Notes: generated by a model from the sequence alone, not told the origin. Shown: positions 52,058-60,564, numbered from the stretch's first letter. The stretch is 64,000 bases of DNA from Bacteriovorax sp. (GCA_014377485.1 JACMPM010000009.1:52632-116631); one strand, 5' to 3'. Made by a program: numbers and translations.

Positions 52058-52635
52058 GTAATAAGAAACACGATCCGCGCTTACAAAGAAAATTTCTTCG
52101 TGCTCCTCTGAAATCAGTTTGTCTGTATGTTGATGGGGAGCACGTTTTTAAGGCGCGCGTTTTGAATATCTCAGAAGGGGGAATTCTCTTATCAGATCTT
52201 CCTCATATTCCAGAAATAAATTCACTTCCTCTAGCCATTGATCTGGTACTTTTTCCAAGACTGCAATCACTTACGCTAGAGCAAGTGAAGGCCTTTAACA
52301 TTGAAGAGTTTCCTCGCTCCATCATGAAGACCAAGGGCCGGATGGTAAGAACGTTTGAAGGTCAGAGCAATGTCGATAAAATTTTTGTAAATTTTATCGG
52401 CTGCGAATTTTTTAATCCAACAACTGAATTCAAAATAGCCGTTTTTAAATACATTGAAACGTTTGCTAAAAATACCGTTTATCTTTTGAGTTTGTTTGAG
52501 TCTCTGGGAAATCGGACTGAACAACTGGAGCTTCTACAATCTGTCGCTCATCTTTTAGGTTATGATCGTCGAATGAAAATCCCGCTTCTTCGCGCAAAAG
52601 TTTTGCATGATTATCAAAGTTTAGAAAGTTTATAA
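52054..52635 (+). CDS. PilZ-domain protein (c-di-GMP effector candidate)
   Basis: A 193-residue protein. The PilZ ligand motif is present: RKFLRAPLK (R-x-x-x-R, near residues 13-17) and NISEGGILLSDL (D/N-x-S-x-x-G, near 42-47). PilZ domains bind cyclic di-GMP and control motility, surface behaviour or polysaccharides. The C-terminal 80 residues are helical (FKIAVFKYIETFAKNTVYLL) and may pass the signal to a partner. It starts inside the PhoH stop (ATGA). Confidence 0.82.
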   Translation: MSNKKHDPRLQRKFLRAPLKSVCLYVDGEHVFKARVLNISEGGILLSDLPHIPEINSLPLAIDLVLFPRLQSLTLEQVKAFNIEEFPRSIMKTKGRMVRTFEGQSNVDKIFVNFIGCEFFNPTTEFKIAVFKYIETFAKNTVYLLSLFESLGNRTEQLELLQSVAHLLGYDRRMKIPLLRAKVLHDYQSLESL

Positions 52636-52649
52636 CTGAATTTTTCAAT

Positions 52650-52941
52650 TAATAGAAAATCCCCAATAATCCATATTCCAATTTTTGTCCTGTTTTATCT
52701 TCAGTTGTCTCTCCTGCTAGCTCTGGAAGCTGTAAGGAAAGTAGCTTCATCTTCAAAAAAATCCATAGGAAGAAAAGCCTCCTGTAAATTCTCTTACTGT
52801 ATTATCTCCCGTTTCTCCAAAGGTCACCTCCTTTTGAAAAAATTCAAAATCATTGAGCACCACTTTGATTGTGGAGCATGCATACAATGGCACGATAGGA
52901 TTATTATTTACGATATAACTCGTAATAAAATTATCAACATT
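52650..52941 (-). pseudogene. Gene remnant split by a frameshift at a T7 tract
   Basis: On the minus strand a frame opens after TAA (52942-52944) with no start codon: VDNFITSYIVNNNPIVPLYA, then TIKVVLNDFEFFQKEVTFGE and REFTGGFSSYGFF, ending at TGA 52753-52755 right after seven T residues. Adding one T to that tract joins it to KMKLLSLQLPELAGETTEDK and GQKLEYGLLGIFY, which stops at TAA 52650-52652. The two halves then read as one coherent protein end. The 5' part is missing. It is either decayed or a slipping homopolymer. It occupies most of the 450-base gap between the PilZ gene and the chemoreceptor; 52945-53085 shows only the chemoreceptor leader. Confidence 0.5.
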
Positions 52942-53085
52942 TTACTTGATGTTTAAACAACTAAAAAGATCAGGAAAATCTGTTAAATAAAATAAAATTT
53001 ATCTCAATTTTTCTAAAGATAGAACGATATTCAATATGATTATGAAATTGAGAAAATTTTAGCTTGTTAAATTAGAAGGAGCTCC

Positions 53086-54855
53086 TTGAAAAATTTAAGT
53101 CTTCGATTAAAACTTTATTCTTTAGCCAGCATGCTAATTTTATTTGTCATGGTGGTGGGTATTACAGGTTACTGGTCTTCTTATACGATCGCTAAAGAAT
53201 ATTCAAAAATTGCGAAATTTAACTTTCCTAATACAAGTAATCTTTTAGAAGAGTTTACTCAGATCCACGGTAGAAGGGTGCAACTTCTTCAGCTCATCAT
53301 GCCAGGAACCACGGATGCCCAGGACTTAAAAGCTCTAAAGAAAATGGAAGAGCATAAGATTATGGCCAAGCAATATGAAAAGGCATATCTGGAGATACCA
53401 TTTACATCAGTTGAAGAGGTCCTTTATAACGAATTCAGAGCAGCGGAAGACAAACTCGATAAGGATTATGATAAAGAATTAGAATTGTATGGCAAAAACA
53501 AGAGCGAAACATCCCCAGAGCGAAAAGAAATGATCGATTTGGCCACTAATGCAATAGATGAACACGCCGATCAGCTAAAAGAAGTCTTAAAAAAACTTCT
53601 CGATTTTCATAAAGATGATGCAAAAAAGAACATCGCTGCAGCTAGTGCTGCCGAAAAAACAGGTTTGCTTTTAGTAAATATACTTGTTGTTGCAGCTATT
53701 ATTATTGGTGGAATATTTGCCTTTTTATTATCGAGAAGCCTAGTAAAAACATTCAGTGAATTGGGCACTAGTCTTGCGAATTCTGGAGATCAGGTCAGTT
53801 CGGCCGCAACTCAGATAGCTTCAGCTTCAGAAGAGCTTTCTCAAGCGACAACTCAACAAGCAGCTTCTCTGCAAGAGACGTCTTCATCAATTGAAGAAAT
53901 AAGTTCAATGATCAATGCCAATACTGAAAATGCCAAACAATCTTCCACTGTTTCAGCGCAAAGTTTAGTTACGGCGGAAAGAGGAAAAGAAGTTGTTGAA
54001 CATATGATTAGGGCCATTGGAGATATCAATACTAGTAACATTGGTATTATGAACCAAATTGATGAGACCAATAAAGAGATTGAAAATATTGTAAAAATTA
54101 TCAATGAAATTGGTTCTAAAACAAAAGTCATTAACGATATCGTTTTCCAAACTAAACTTCTCTCTTTCAATGCATCAGTAGAAGCTGCGCGTGCTGGGGA
54201 GCAAGGAAAAGGATTTGCTGTAGTGGCCGAAGAAGTTGGGAATCTTGCGGCCATGAGTGGAGCAGCTGCACTTGAAATTTCCAATATGCTCGAAGGAAGT
54301 ATTAAGTCAGTTGAAGGAATTGTTAGAAATTCTAAAGAAAAAATTGGAAAACTTATATTAAATGGTAAGGAAAAAGTTGAAACTGGAACTCGTGTTGCTC
54401 ATGATTGCGAAGAAGTTTTAAATGAAATCGTATTATCTGTCGCAAGTGTCTCAAAAATGATTGCTGAAATATCTTCTGCTAGTCAAGAGCAAGCCCAAGG
54501 TGTTCACGAAATAACAAAAGCTATTGCTCAGCTTGATCAAGTAACTCAACAGAACACTGCCAATTCAGCCGAGTCAGCTAATGCGGCAGGAACTCTTTCG
54601 AGTCAAGCCGAAATGCTTAATTCTTTAGTTCAAGAATTAGTTCAAACTATTGAAGGAGGGGCAAAGATAAATAAACAACAACTAATTCAAAAAAATTCTA
54701 TACAAGTAAATAAAAAAGTTACACCAACACGCCCGACAGAAAATAAACCAAAAGAAAATTTTAGTTCTAATACTTCTAATTCCTTGTCAAAGAACGAAAT
54801 AAAAACAACAAATACTTTTCCTTCTCATGACGACTCTAGATTTGAAGAAATTTAA
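53086..54855 (+). CDS. Methyl-accepting chemotaxis protein with four-helix-bundle sensor
   Basis: A 589-residue chemoreceptor. TM1 is about 9-30 and TM2 about 193-217; the periplasmic part between is helical and of the 4HB_MCP type. The cytoplasmic signalling hairpin has its conserved tip NASVEAARAGEQGKGFAVVA then EEVGNLA. A HAMP linker is not recognisable: TM2 is followed almost directly by a Ser/Gln-rich helix (SAATQIASASEELSQATTQQ). The last 70 residues are a disordered Lys/Asn/Thr-rich tail without an NWETF-like CheR tether. TTG start, with AAGGAG 5 bases upstream. No other che genes are nearby. Confidence 0.93.
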   Translation: MKNLSLRLKLYSLASMLILFVMVVGITGYWSSYTIAKEYSKIAKFNFPNTSNLLEEFTQIHGRRVQLLQLIMPGTTDAQDLKALKKMEEHKIMAKQYEKAYLEIPFTSVEEVLYNEFRAAEDKLDKDYDKELELYGKNKSETSPERKEMIDLATNAIDEHADQLKEVLKKLLDFHKDDAKKNIAAASAAEKTGLLLVNILVVAAIIIGGIFAFLLSRSLVKTFSELGTSLANSGDQVSSAATQIASASEELSQATTQQAASLQETSSSIEEISSMINANTENAKQSSTVSAQSLVTAERGKEVVEHMIRAIGDINTSNIGIMNQIDETNKEIENIVKIINEIGSKTKVINDIVFQTKLLSFNASVEAARAGEQGKGFAVVAEEVGNLAAMSGAAALEISNMLEGSIKSVEGIVRNSKEKIGKLILNGKEKVETGTRVAHDCEEVLNEIVLSVASVSKMIAEISSASQEQAQGVHEITKAIAQLDQVTQQNTANSAESANAAGTLSSQAEMLNSLVQELVQTIEGGAKINKQQLIQKNSIQVNKKVTPTRPTENKPKENFSSNTSNSLSKNEIKTTNTFPSHDDSRFEEI

Positions 54856-54973
54856 TTTTGTGGAAATAATGAAATAATTCGAAAAAAATAATGGATATAA
54901 AAAATCCAAAAAATAAGCAAGGACTTAATTATTTCGCTTAAAAAAGCCTTTACCATTTTAAATTAACGCTTAA

Positions 54974-55240
54974 ATTTTTGTTCATCTCAATATCCAATGC
55001 CGCCGAGTCTCTAAGTTATTCAGGTCGCCTGTAGGTACTAAAGCAGTGAACGTGGTTTTATTTTTTACTACCAATAATACAACTTCATACATTCATATTA
55101 AAACGCCATTTAGACCGGCGATAGATACAGGAATGTATCACTTTAAAGTTGAAGGCTATAGTTATGGTGATTTAAAGGATATTGATTTAACTTTTGAAGG
55201 TTGTAGAATCAGCAAGTGCAAACAACTCATAAATCCATAA
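54974..55240 (+). pseudogene. Coding-like fragment, possible 5'-truncated gene or small gene from GTG 55046
   Basis: A frame opens after TAA at 54971 and reads through NIQCRRVSKLFRSPVGTKAV, NVVLFFTTNNTTSYIHIKTP, FRPAIDTGMYHFKVEGYSYG and DLKDIDLTFEGCRISKCK to a TAA. Its second half has normal coding character, with beta-like strands and two Cys. No ATG precedes it; GTG 55046 is in frame but has no clear ribosome-binding site. It could be a real 64-residue gene, but a relic is more likely. 54856-54973 shows nothing else. Confidence 0.35.
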
Positions 55241-55257
55241 AGCAGAAATAAGAAGTA

Positions 55258-55283
55258 AAGATAAGCCTAGTGCAGCTTATCTT
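55258..55283. terminator. Hairpin terminator between 55240 and the minus-strand coil gene
   Basis: AAGATAAGC and GCTTATCTT form a perfect 9-bp stem with an 8-base loop. T-rich sequence follows on both sides, so it can serve both strands. The stop of the minus-strand gene lies in the loop. Confidence 0.6.
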
Positions 55284-55539
55284 CGATTTGTTTTTTTAAG
55301 TCTTTTACAGACTCAGCAAGGTGTCTGGATTCTTTTTCCAAACGAGTCGTGAATTCATTCATTATCACGCGTGTTTTAGAAAAGATGTCGCCTTCGTCAC
55401 TTTTTATTTGATTCAAAATTTCATTCGACTCATTCATAAGATCGTTAAAGCTTAAAACTTTAAGGTAATCAGAGAAACTATTTTCTCTCTTGTGGTTTTT
55501 CCATTGATCTAGATTGACTAGATTATCGCCGTTATTCAT
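55267..55539 (-). CDS. Small coiled-coil protein of unknown function
   Basis: A 90-residue protein, almost wholly helical. The second half has heptad-like spacing (VIMNEFTTRLEKESRHLAES, then VKDLKKQIEDKLH). No membrane segment or signal. ATG 55539 has GGGA upstream; the in-frame ATG at 55548 is an alternative. No family is recognised. Confidence 0.65.
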   Translation of the reverse strand: MNNGDNLVNLDQWKNHKRENSFSDYLKVLSFNDLMNESNEILNQIKSDEGDIFSKTRVIMNEFTTRLEKESRHLAESVKDLKKQIEDKLH

Positions 55540-55683
55540 TTTTCCCATCCCCCAAAGATTTTGTCTGTTATCCGCTAATGAACATGACTTTTCAATTAAA
55601 GTTTCTAGGCAGTGAAAAAATTACTTTGGCGTGGGGCGTATGCAAGTACAGAGGATCTAAGGATTAAATAGAATATATATATG

Positions 55684-55714
55684 AGAAAATGGCCGTACTC
55701 AAAGGGCACGGCCA
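55684..55714 (-). terminator. Terminator of the peroxiredoxin gene
   Basis: On the minus strand TGGCCGT and ACGGCCA pair across an 11-base loop, followed by TTTTC. It lies 10 bases after the stop codon. Confidence 0.65.
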
Positions 55715-55723
55715 AATGTAAGA

Positions 55724-56311
55724 TTATTTCAGTTTGTTGAAGTATTCTTGAGATCCTTTTGGATCTGGTTTCATTGTAGCTGCACCTTTTGTCCAGCCTG
55801 CAGGGCATACCTCACCGTGCTTAGAAGTGTATTGGTAAGCTTCAACAGTGCGAAGAATTTCTTCAACGTTTCTTCCGACCGAAAGATTGTTAACTGTTGC
55901 TGTTTGAATAACATTTTTATCATCAATAACAAAAACTCCGCGAAGAGCTACAGAGTCTCCAGCAAGAACTTCGTATGAACGAGCGATGCCTTTTGAAAGG
56001 TCAGCGACTAGAGGGTGATGCATTTTTCCAAGACCACCTTTATTTCTTTCAATATTTGTCCAAGCAAGGTGAGAGAAAGCTGAGTCAACTGAACAACCAA
56101 TGACTTCGCAATTGAGTTCTTTGAATTTTGACAGGCTATCTTCGAATGCTGTGATTTCAGTTGGGCAAACGAATGTGAAATCTAGTGGATAAAAATAAAG
56201 AACTTTCCACTTACCAGCAAAGTCTTTGTGGAGTGAAAGAGTTTTAATTTCGCCATTAACAACGGCATCGGCAGTAAAATCGGGAGCAGTGTTTCCTACT
56301 AATCTAGACAT
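55724..56311 (-). CDS. Typical 2-Cys peroxiredoxin (AhpC/Prx1 type)
   Basis: A 195-residue peroxidase that reduces H2O2 and organic peroxides. The peroxidatic Cys is C49 in FYPLDFTFVCPTE and the resolving Cys is C169 in HGEVCPAGW. The Prx1/AhpC markers GGLGKMHHPLVADLSK and ALRGVFVIDD are present, and a C-terminal YF-like segment (EYFNKLK) suggests a peroxide-sensitive enzyme. The ATG at 56311 has a near-ideal GGAGGAATTC leader; a longer frame to 56389 is not used. It is monocistronic, divergent from clpP across about 240 bases. Confidence 0.95.
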   Translation of the reverse strand: MSRLVGNTAPDFTADAVVNGEIKTLSLHKDFAGKWKVLYFYPLDFTFVCPTEITAFEDSLSKFKELNCEVIGCSVDSAFSHLAWTNIERNKGGLGKMHHPLVADLSKGIARSYEVLAGDSVALRGVFVIDDKNVIQTATVNNLSVGRNVEEILRTVEAYQYTSKHGEVCPAGWTKGAATMKPDPKGSQEYFNKLK

Positions 56312-56493
56312 GAATTCCTCCATAAAATAATTTTTATATAATATTGTTTTGAGCCTAACCACTTTAAGATGAAAGGCCGTCAAGATCAAGTGGAAATCCC
56401 TGAAGATCTAGCTTAAAAACTCAAAATAACGCAGACTTAAGTCTTGTTAAAAAAGTCTTTAAGAGTAAGCTAAATAGTTAAAGATTTTGAACT

Positions 56494-56522
56494 TTGAAAC
56501 CGAATAGATTAGGAATTATACA
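56494..56522 (+). promoter_or_regulatory. Candidate sigma-70 promoter of clpP
   Basis: TTGAAA (5/6) and TATACA (4/6) separated by 17 bases, 32 bases before the clpP start codon, leaving room for the ribosome-binding site. Confidence 0.5.
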
Positions 56523-56554
56523 AAATCCGAACAACATAGTACGTGGAGAATTTA

Positions 56555-57175
56555 ATGGATCCCAAAGCCTATATCCCGAACCCAATCGTCATTGAACAAA
56601 CTGCGCGCGGTGAGAGACAATACGATATTTACTCTCGTCTTCTCCTCGATAGAATCGTTTTTCTGGGAACAGAAGTTAACGATACTGTCGCCAATTTAAT
56701 TATGGCCCAGATGATGTTTTTAGAGCAGTCAGACGCTGAAGCTCCAATTCACTTTTACATTAATAGTCCAGGTGGATCTGTTTACGCAGGTCTTGGGATT
56801 TACGATATCATGCAACACATAACGTGCCCGGTTTATACTTACTGTGTAGGGATGGCCGCTTCGATGGGTTCACTTCTTCTTACTGCAGGAGCTGCAGGTC
56901 ATAGACATTCGCTTCCGCACTCGCGCATTATGATTCACCAACCTCTAGGTGGTGCTCGCGGTCAGGCAAGTGATATTCAAATTCAAGCAAACGAAATTCA
57001 AGACCTGAAAATACAATTGAATGAGATCTACATAAGACACTCTAGCTCTGGTATGACTATGGAGAAAATCACGAAAGAAACTGATCGAGATAATTATTTA
57101 AATCCGATCAAGGCCATTGAGTTGGGTTTGATTGACGTTGTTATTGATAGAAGCGGAAACAAATTAAAAAAATAA
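56555..57175 (+). CDS. clpP: ATP-dependent Clp protease proteolytic subunit ClpP
   Basis: A 206-residue serine peptidase forming the tetradecameric chamber. The catalytic Ser is in [11 protein letters not shown], the His in [12 protein letters not shown], and the Asp in the [10 protein letters not shown] region. [20 protein letters not shown] is the usual oxyanion strand (only the core given). ATG 56555 has TGGAG about 7 bases upstream; an in-frame GTG at 56543 is not favoured. clpX follows after 43 bases, the common clpP-clpX order. It serves both ClpX and the ClpA encoded at 30.8 kb. Confidence 0.96.
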   Translation: MDPKAYIPNPIVIEQTARGERQYDIYSRLLLDRIVFLGTEVNDTVANLIMAQMMFLEQSDAEAPIHFYINSPGGSVYAGLGIYDIMQHITCPVYTYCVGMAASMGSLLLTAGAAGHRHSLPHSRIMIHQPLGGARGQASDIQIQANEIQDLKIQLNEIYIRHSSSGMTMEKITKETDRDNYLNPIKAIELGLIDVVIDRSGNKLKK

Positions 57176-57218
57176 GTTATAAGAATAATTCCAGACAAAT
57201 TGCAAAGGATCGATACAG

Positions 57219-58532
57219 ATGACAAAAGAAAAAGCTAATTTCGGAAGTGCTCTTCACTGTAACTTTTGTGGTAAATCACAGAAGGAAGTAAAAAAATTAA
57301 TCGCAGGCCCAGGATGTTATATTTGCGATGAATGTATCGAGCTTTGTAATGATATTATTTTTGAAGATTCACAAAAAAGTAATACAAAATCAGTTGTCGA
57401 TAATGTTCCAAAACCGCATGAGATTAAAGCTCACTTGGATAATTATGTTATCGGACAAGATAGAGCTAAAAAAATTATCTCTGTTGCGGTTCATAACCAC
57501 TACAAAAGAATTTCTCATAAAAATGGTGATCCAAGAAAAACTGATGTTGTCGAATTGGCAAAATCAAATATTCTTCTAGCGGGACCAACTGGTTCCGGGA
57601 AAACATTAATTGCACAATCGTTGGCTAAATTTTTGAACGTGCCATTTGCAATCGCTGATGCGACTTCATTAACTGAAGCGGGTTATGTAGGTGAGGATGT
57701 CGAAAATATTATTCTAAATCTTCTTCAAAATTGTGACTTCGATGTTGAGCGCGCTCAACGCGGAATCGTGTACATTGATGAGATCGATAAGATTGCTAGA
57801 AAGTCTGAAAACCCATCAATCACCAGAGACGTTTCAGGTGAAGGTGTTCAGCAAGCACTTCTAAAAATCGTTGAAGGAACGATTGCTTCTGTTCCGCCAA
57901 AAGGTGGACGTAAGCATCCTCAACAAGAATTTATTCAAGTTGATACCAAAAATATTCTCTTTATTTGTGCCGGCGCTTTTGTAGGACTTGATAAAATTAT
58001 CGAAAAGAGAATGACAAAAAGACCAATGGGATTGATCTCAGAAAAATCTGAGGCTGCTCAATCTGTGATTGAAAAAATGGGTGGAATCGAGCCTGAGGAT
58101 CTTTCTAAATTCGGTTTAATTCCTGAGTTCATCGGACGTCTTCCAGTCAACGCGATGTTGTCGGAGTTAGATGAAGAAGCTCTGGTTTCTATTTTAACAG
58201 AACCAAAAAATGCATTAACAAAACAATACCAAAAACTTTTTGAGTATGAAGGAATTGAGCTTGAATTTGAAGCTACTGCTTTAAAAGAAGTTGCAAGACA
58301 AGCTCTAGAGAGACGTACAGGTGCACGTGGATTACGCGCAATCCTTGAACAATCTATGCTTGATGTAATGTATGAAGTTCCTTCGAATGAAAAAGTTTGT
58401 AAAGTTATTGTGACTCTTGAATCAGTCACTGGAAAAGGGGCCCCTAAGGTTATAGAAGGGCCTAGAAAGTCTTTTGCTCCAACGGCAGCAGCATCAGTTG
58501 TAATTCAGAAGAAGACTGTTGAATCAGCTTAA
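57219..58532 (+). CDS. clpX: ATP-dependent Clp protease ATP-binding subunit ClpX
   Basis: A 437-residue AAA+ unfoldase. The N-terminal zinc-binding domain has four Cys (HCNFCGKSQ and [10 protein letters not shown]). The AAA+ core has [18 protein letters not shown] (about 119), [15 protein letters not shown] and the sensor 2 region [12 protein letters not shown]. The ClpP-docking loop is usually I-G-F; here the aligned position reads M-G-L ([11 protein letters not shown]). Length is normal. A strong terminator follows. Confidence 0.96.
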   Translation: MTKEKANFGSALHCNFCGKSQKEVKKLIAGPGCYICDECIELCNDIIFEDSQKSNTKSVVDNVPKPHEIKAHLDNYVIGQDRAKKIISVAVHNHYKRISHKNGDPRKTDVVELAKSNILLAGPTGSGKTLIAQSLAKFLNVPFAIADATSLTEAGYVGEDVENIILNLLQNCDFDVERAQRGIVYIDEIDKIARKSENPSITRDVSGEGVQQALLKIVEGTIASVPPKGGRKHPQQEFIQVDTKNILFICAGAFVGLDKIIEKRMTKRPMGLISEKSEAAQSVIEKMGGIEPEDLSKFGLIPEFIGRLPVNAMLSELDEEALVSILTEPKNALTKQYQKLFEYEGIELEFEATALKEVARQALERRTGARGLRAILEQSMLDVMYEVPSNEKVCKVIVTLESVTGKGAPKVIEGPRKSFAPTAAASVVIQKKTVESA

Positions 58533-58559
58533 AATTTAATTCTTATTTTTTAGAATATG

Positions 58560-58587
58560 AAGCCTCCTTTTGGGAGGCTTTTTTTTT
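58560..58587 (+). terminator. Rho-independent terminator of clpP-clpX
   Basis: AAGCCTCC and GGAGGCTT form an 8-bp stem with a TTTTG loop followed by seven T residues. Confidence 0.9.
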
Positions 58588-58676
58588 GCCTTTTTTTAGT
58601 GTTTATTGACTCCGGTCGGCCCTTGACAGAAATAGTCAGTTGTAAAAAACTTGAAGTTTGTTAAGATTAAAAACTA

Positions 58677-58758
58677 GTGGTTGATGAAGGAAACTTGCAG
58701 GAATCGTTACTTCAACCACCAGAAAACTTCCCAAATTCTTGATAAGCCTTTTCAGGCT
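58677..58758. other. Two intergenic stem-loops of unknown role
   Basis: GTGGTTGA-t-GAAG (58677-58689) pairs with CTTCAACCAC (58710-58719), a 12-bp stem with one bulged base and a 20-base loop. About 25 bases on, AGCCT-TTTC-AGGCT gives a second hairpin. A TTGACA lies upstream at 58623. No gene is visible in 58588-58816. A small RNA is possible, but no good -10 was found. Confidence 0.3.
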
Positions 58759-58816
58759 AGATACCACTATACATTTTAAATTTTAAGAAGAATGCCTGAC
58801 ATCAGTCTTAGACTTT

Positions 58817-59026
58817 CTATAATGAATTAGAACATTGAAAAAGATAATAAAGACCAGCCAGTAATAATAAAATTGCTAATTGAAATAAAAATCGAGCTCG
58901 AGTAAAGTCCAAAAAACTACTCATTCCATCATCTTCGTTTCCATTTTTTCTTTTAAATTCTTTATAAAAAAGAAATGCACTAGAAATTGTTAATACTAAT
59001 CCAATCAATAAATGACTTATACTCAT
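58817..59026 (-). CDS. Small two-helix membrane protein of unknown function
   Basis: A 69-residue protein with hydrophobic segments at about 4-20 (SHLLIGLVLTISSAFLFY) and 47-64 (FLFQLAILLLLAGLYYLF), joined by a basic then acidic loop (KEFKRKNGNEDDG). The ATG at 59026 has no clear ribosome-binding site. The family is not recognised. Confidence 0.5.
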   Translation of the reverse strand: MSISHLLIGLVLTISSAFLFYKEFKRKNGNEDDGMSSFLDFTRARFLFQLAILLLLAGLYYLFQCSNSL

Positions 59027-59158
59027 GTAATATATATTAACATATATAAGGCTAAGAAAAGAATAATGGCAGAAAAGCGATTGAAAATACCTGAAGGCTA
59101 ACCTTAATAAACAAAGGCCAGTTCTTTGGCCTGCCCTCAGATTTGCATATAGTATTGG

Positions 59159-59947
59159 TCATCGTAGTAAAACGGCAATTGTTACGCTTGCATTCCATAA
59201 AGCATGCAGAATTATTGTTGGCAATAAATTGTTATAGGCAAGTCTGACTCTATTAACAAAAAGTGCAAAGATTAAAAGAGAAACAAAAGATATAGGAATG
59301 TGACAAATTGCAAAGTAAAGTGCTGTAAGGAGTAATAAACTACGCTGTCCAAAAATTCCAAGTTTGAAATAATCTCTAAAGAGAATACCTCTAAAGAAAC
59401 TTTCCTCTAAAATTGCAGAGGTAATAGAAATTACTAAAAAACCTATTGCTACAACAAAGTATGATTTATTTTTAAATACGACAGCAATTGCATAACCAAA
59501 GGGATGAGATATTTGATCTAAATTAATTGTTTTACCAAAAATTATACTTAACAGAGGAAAAAGTGAGAGCAATAAACAAAATAAAAAAAGTTGATCTGGC
59601 TTAAATTTATGAATTGGTAAGAATTGCTTTTTATCTGGTTCATTTCTAATTGAAACAAAGAGAAGAATAATGCTCAGAATGGCCAATCCGAATGAGGTGA
59701 AAATATATATTTGCGCATTTAATGGATTGTTAAGAATTAAAAAAGTTTTAGATAAATTCCTAATAGGCAGACCTGCCAACAGGCTCAAGCTCGTTATAAG
59801 TGAACCCCAAAAATAAAAACGAATATGACTTCCGCCAATGATTCCGTCTTTAAGCGGTCTATAGAAAAAATAATAAATTAAGGGAAAGGCGAATAATGGA
59901 GGAAATAAAGCTCCAAAAATTATCCACATCCAAGTTTTTTTATTCAA
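59159..59947 (-). CDS. CPBP-family intramembrane metalloprotease (CAAX/Abi)
   Basis: A 262-residue polytopic membrane protein. The three family motifs are present in order: E-E-x-x-x-R in LEESFFRGILFRD (about 182), F-x-x-x-H in YFAICHIPISF (about 215), and H-x-x-x-N in ILHALWN near the C-terminus. Members include Rce1-like proteases and bacteriocin self-immunity (Abi) proteins. No bacteriocin gene is visible nearby, so its substrate is unknown. Confidence 0.88.
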   Translation of the reverse strand: MNKKTWMWIIFGALFPPLFAFPLIYYFFYRPLKDGIIGGSHIRFYFWGSLITSLSLLAGLPIRNLSKTFLILNNPLNAQIYIFTSFGLAILSIILLFVSIRNEPDKKQFLPIHKFKPDQLFLFCLLLSLFPLLSIIFGKTINLDQISHPFGYAIAVVFKNKSYFVVAIGFLVISITSAILEESFFRGILFRDYFKLGIFGQRSLLLLTALYFAICHIPISFVSLLIFALFVNRVRLAYNNLLPTIILHALWNASVTIAVLLR

Positions 59948-60023
59948 GTATTCACCTAATTTATTTGTCGATAAATAATTCCTTTTCTTCGTAATTATCG
60001 GAGAAATTAATCAATTTCTATAG

Positions 60024-60440
60024 TAAAGAATTTTTAATCAAAGGTAATGGTTTTGAGAGACCTTCTTGCTATGATCTCTTCGTCTTCAATATCAAAAGTA
60101 TCCCTTTTTCAATTTTCAGCCAGTTGAACTTCAACGTTTTTCTGTCGATTTTATGTTTCAATTGAGTTTTGAGGAACATTAGAACTTGAGGTCGCAATTT
60201 GCGACCTCAAGTTCGGCACATGGGAGCGTCGATATTAATTTCGCTATCATGCGAATATTCACAAAACTTAGAAGTTTTCTTGCTATGGAAAGTTCATTAA
60301 ATGAACGTATGGGGAAGTTGGTTCTACCGCTTTTTAAAGCAGTGCTCGTAAAGTTAGATTCATTGGATGAACTTGTATCCCCTAAGCTTTCTCCCAATAG
60401 AAAAAATTGGTTTGAACAATAAAAAGTAAAAGTTTTGTAA
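60024..60440 (+). pseudogene. Decayed ORF6N-domain gene (phage-type DNA-binding/antirepressor relative)
   Basis: Pieces of one protein can be read in order but in different frames. These are FLIKG then KVMVLRDLLAMI (60031-60072; compare the family F-L-I-R-G-x-K-V-M-L-D-x-D-L-A-x-I-Y), then QRFSVDFMFQLSFEEH, a TAG at 60180, then NLRSQFATSSS, a deletion, then VDINFAIMRIFTKLRSFLAM, ESSLNERMGKL, LDSLDELVSPKLSPNRK. Removing one A from the A6 run near 60401 continues as KIGLNNKK, the usual family end. ORF6N domains occur in phage and mobile-element proteins. This is a remnant of a past mobile element. 59948-60023 holds nothing else visible. Confidence 0.65.
60182..60214. repeat. 15-bp perfect inverted repeat inside the ORF6N relic
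   Basis: GAACTTGAGGTCGCA and TGCGACCTCAAGTTC are separated by ATT. It covers the codons for NLRSQFATSSS, exactly where the family sequence is next interrupted by a deletion. No T-tract follows, so it is not a typical terminator. Confidence 0.85.
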
Positions 60441-60564
60441 TTACTCGGAATTTTTAGCATAAATTTGCAACGCTTTTTATCGGCTATTAAAAAAAATATT
60501 AGTGCAATATAATTTTCAACTAACTCTTCCTTACAGTATGCCCCTATGCAGAGGGATTAGAGAA

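Noticed and set aside
52705..52956. An 83-codon plus-strand frame between the PilZ gene and the chemoreceptor
   Set aside because: No ribosome-binding site, odd composition, and the opposite strand reads better as a decayed gene.
53853..54284. A 143-codon minus-strand frame inside the chemoreceptor gene
   Set aside because: Antisense of the conserved signalling domain; no independent start signal.
60182..60214. The 15-bp palindrome as a Rho-independent terminator
   Set aside because: No T-tract on either side and it lies within a coding relic.
60179..60460. A 93-codon minus-strand frame over the ORF6N relic
   Set aside because: The plus strand carries clear ORF6N family motifs; the minus frame is its shadow.
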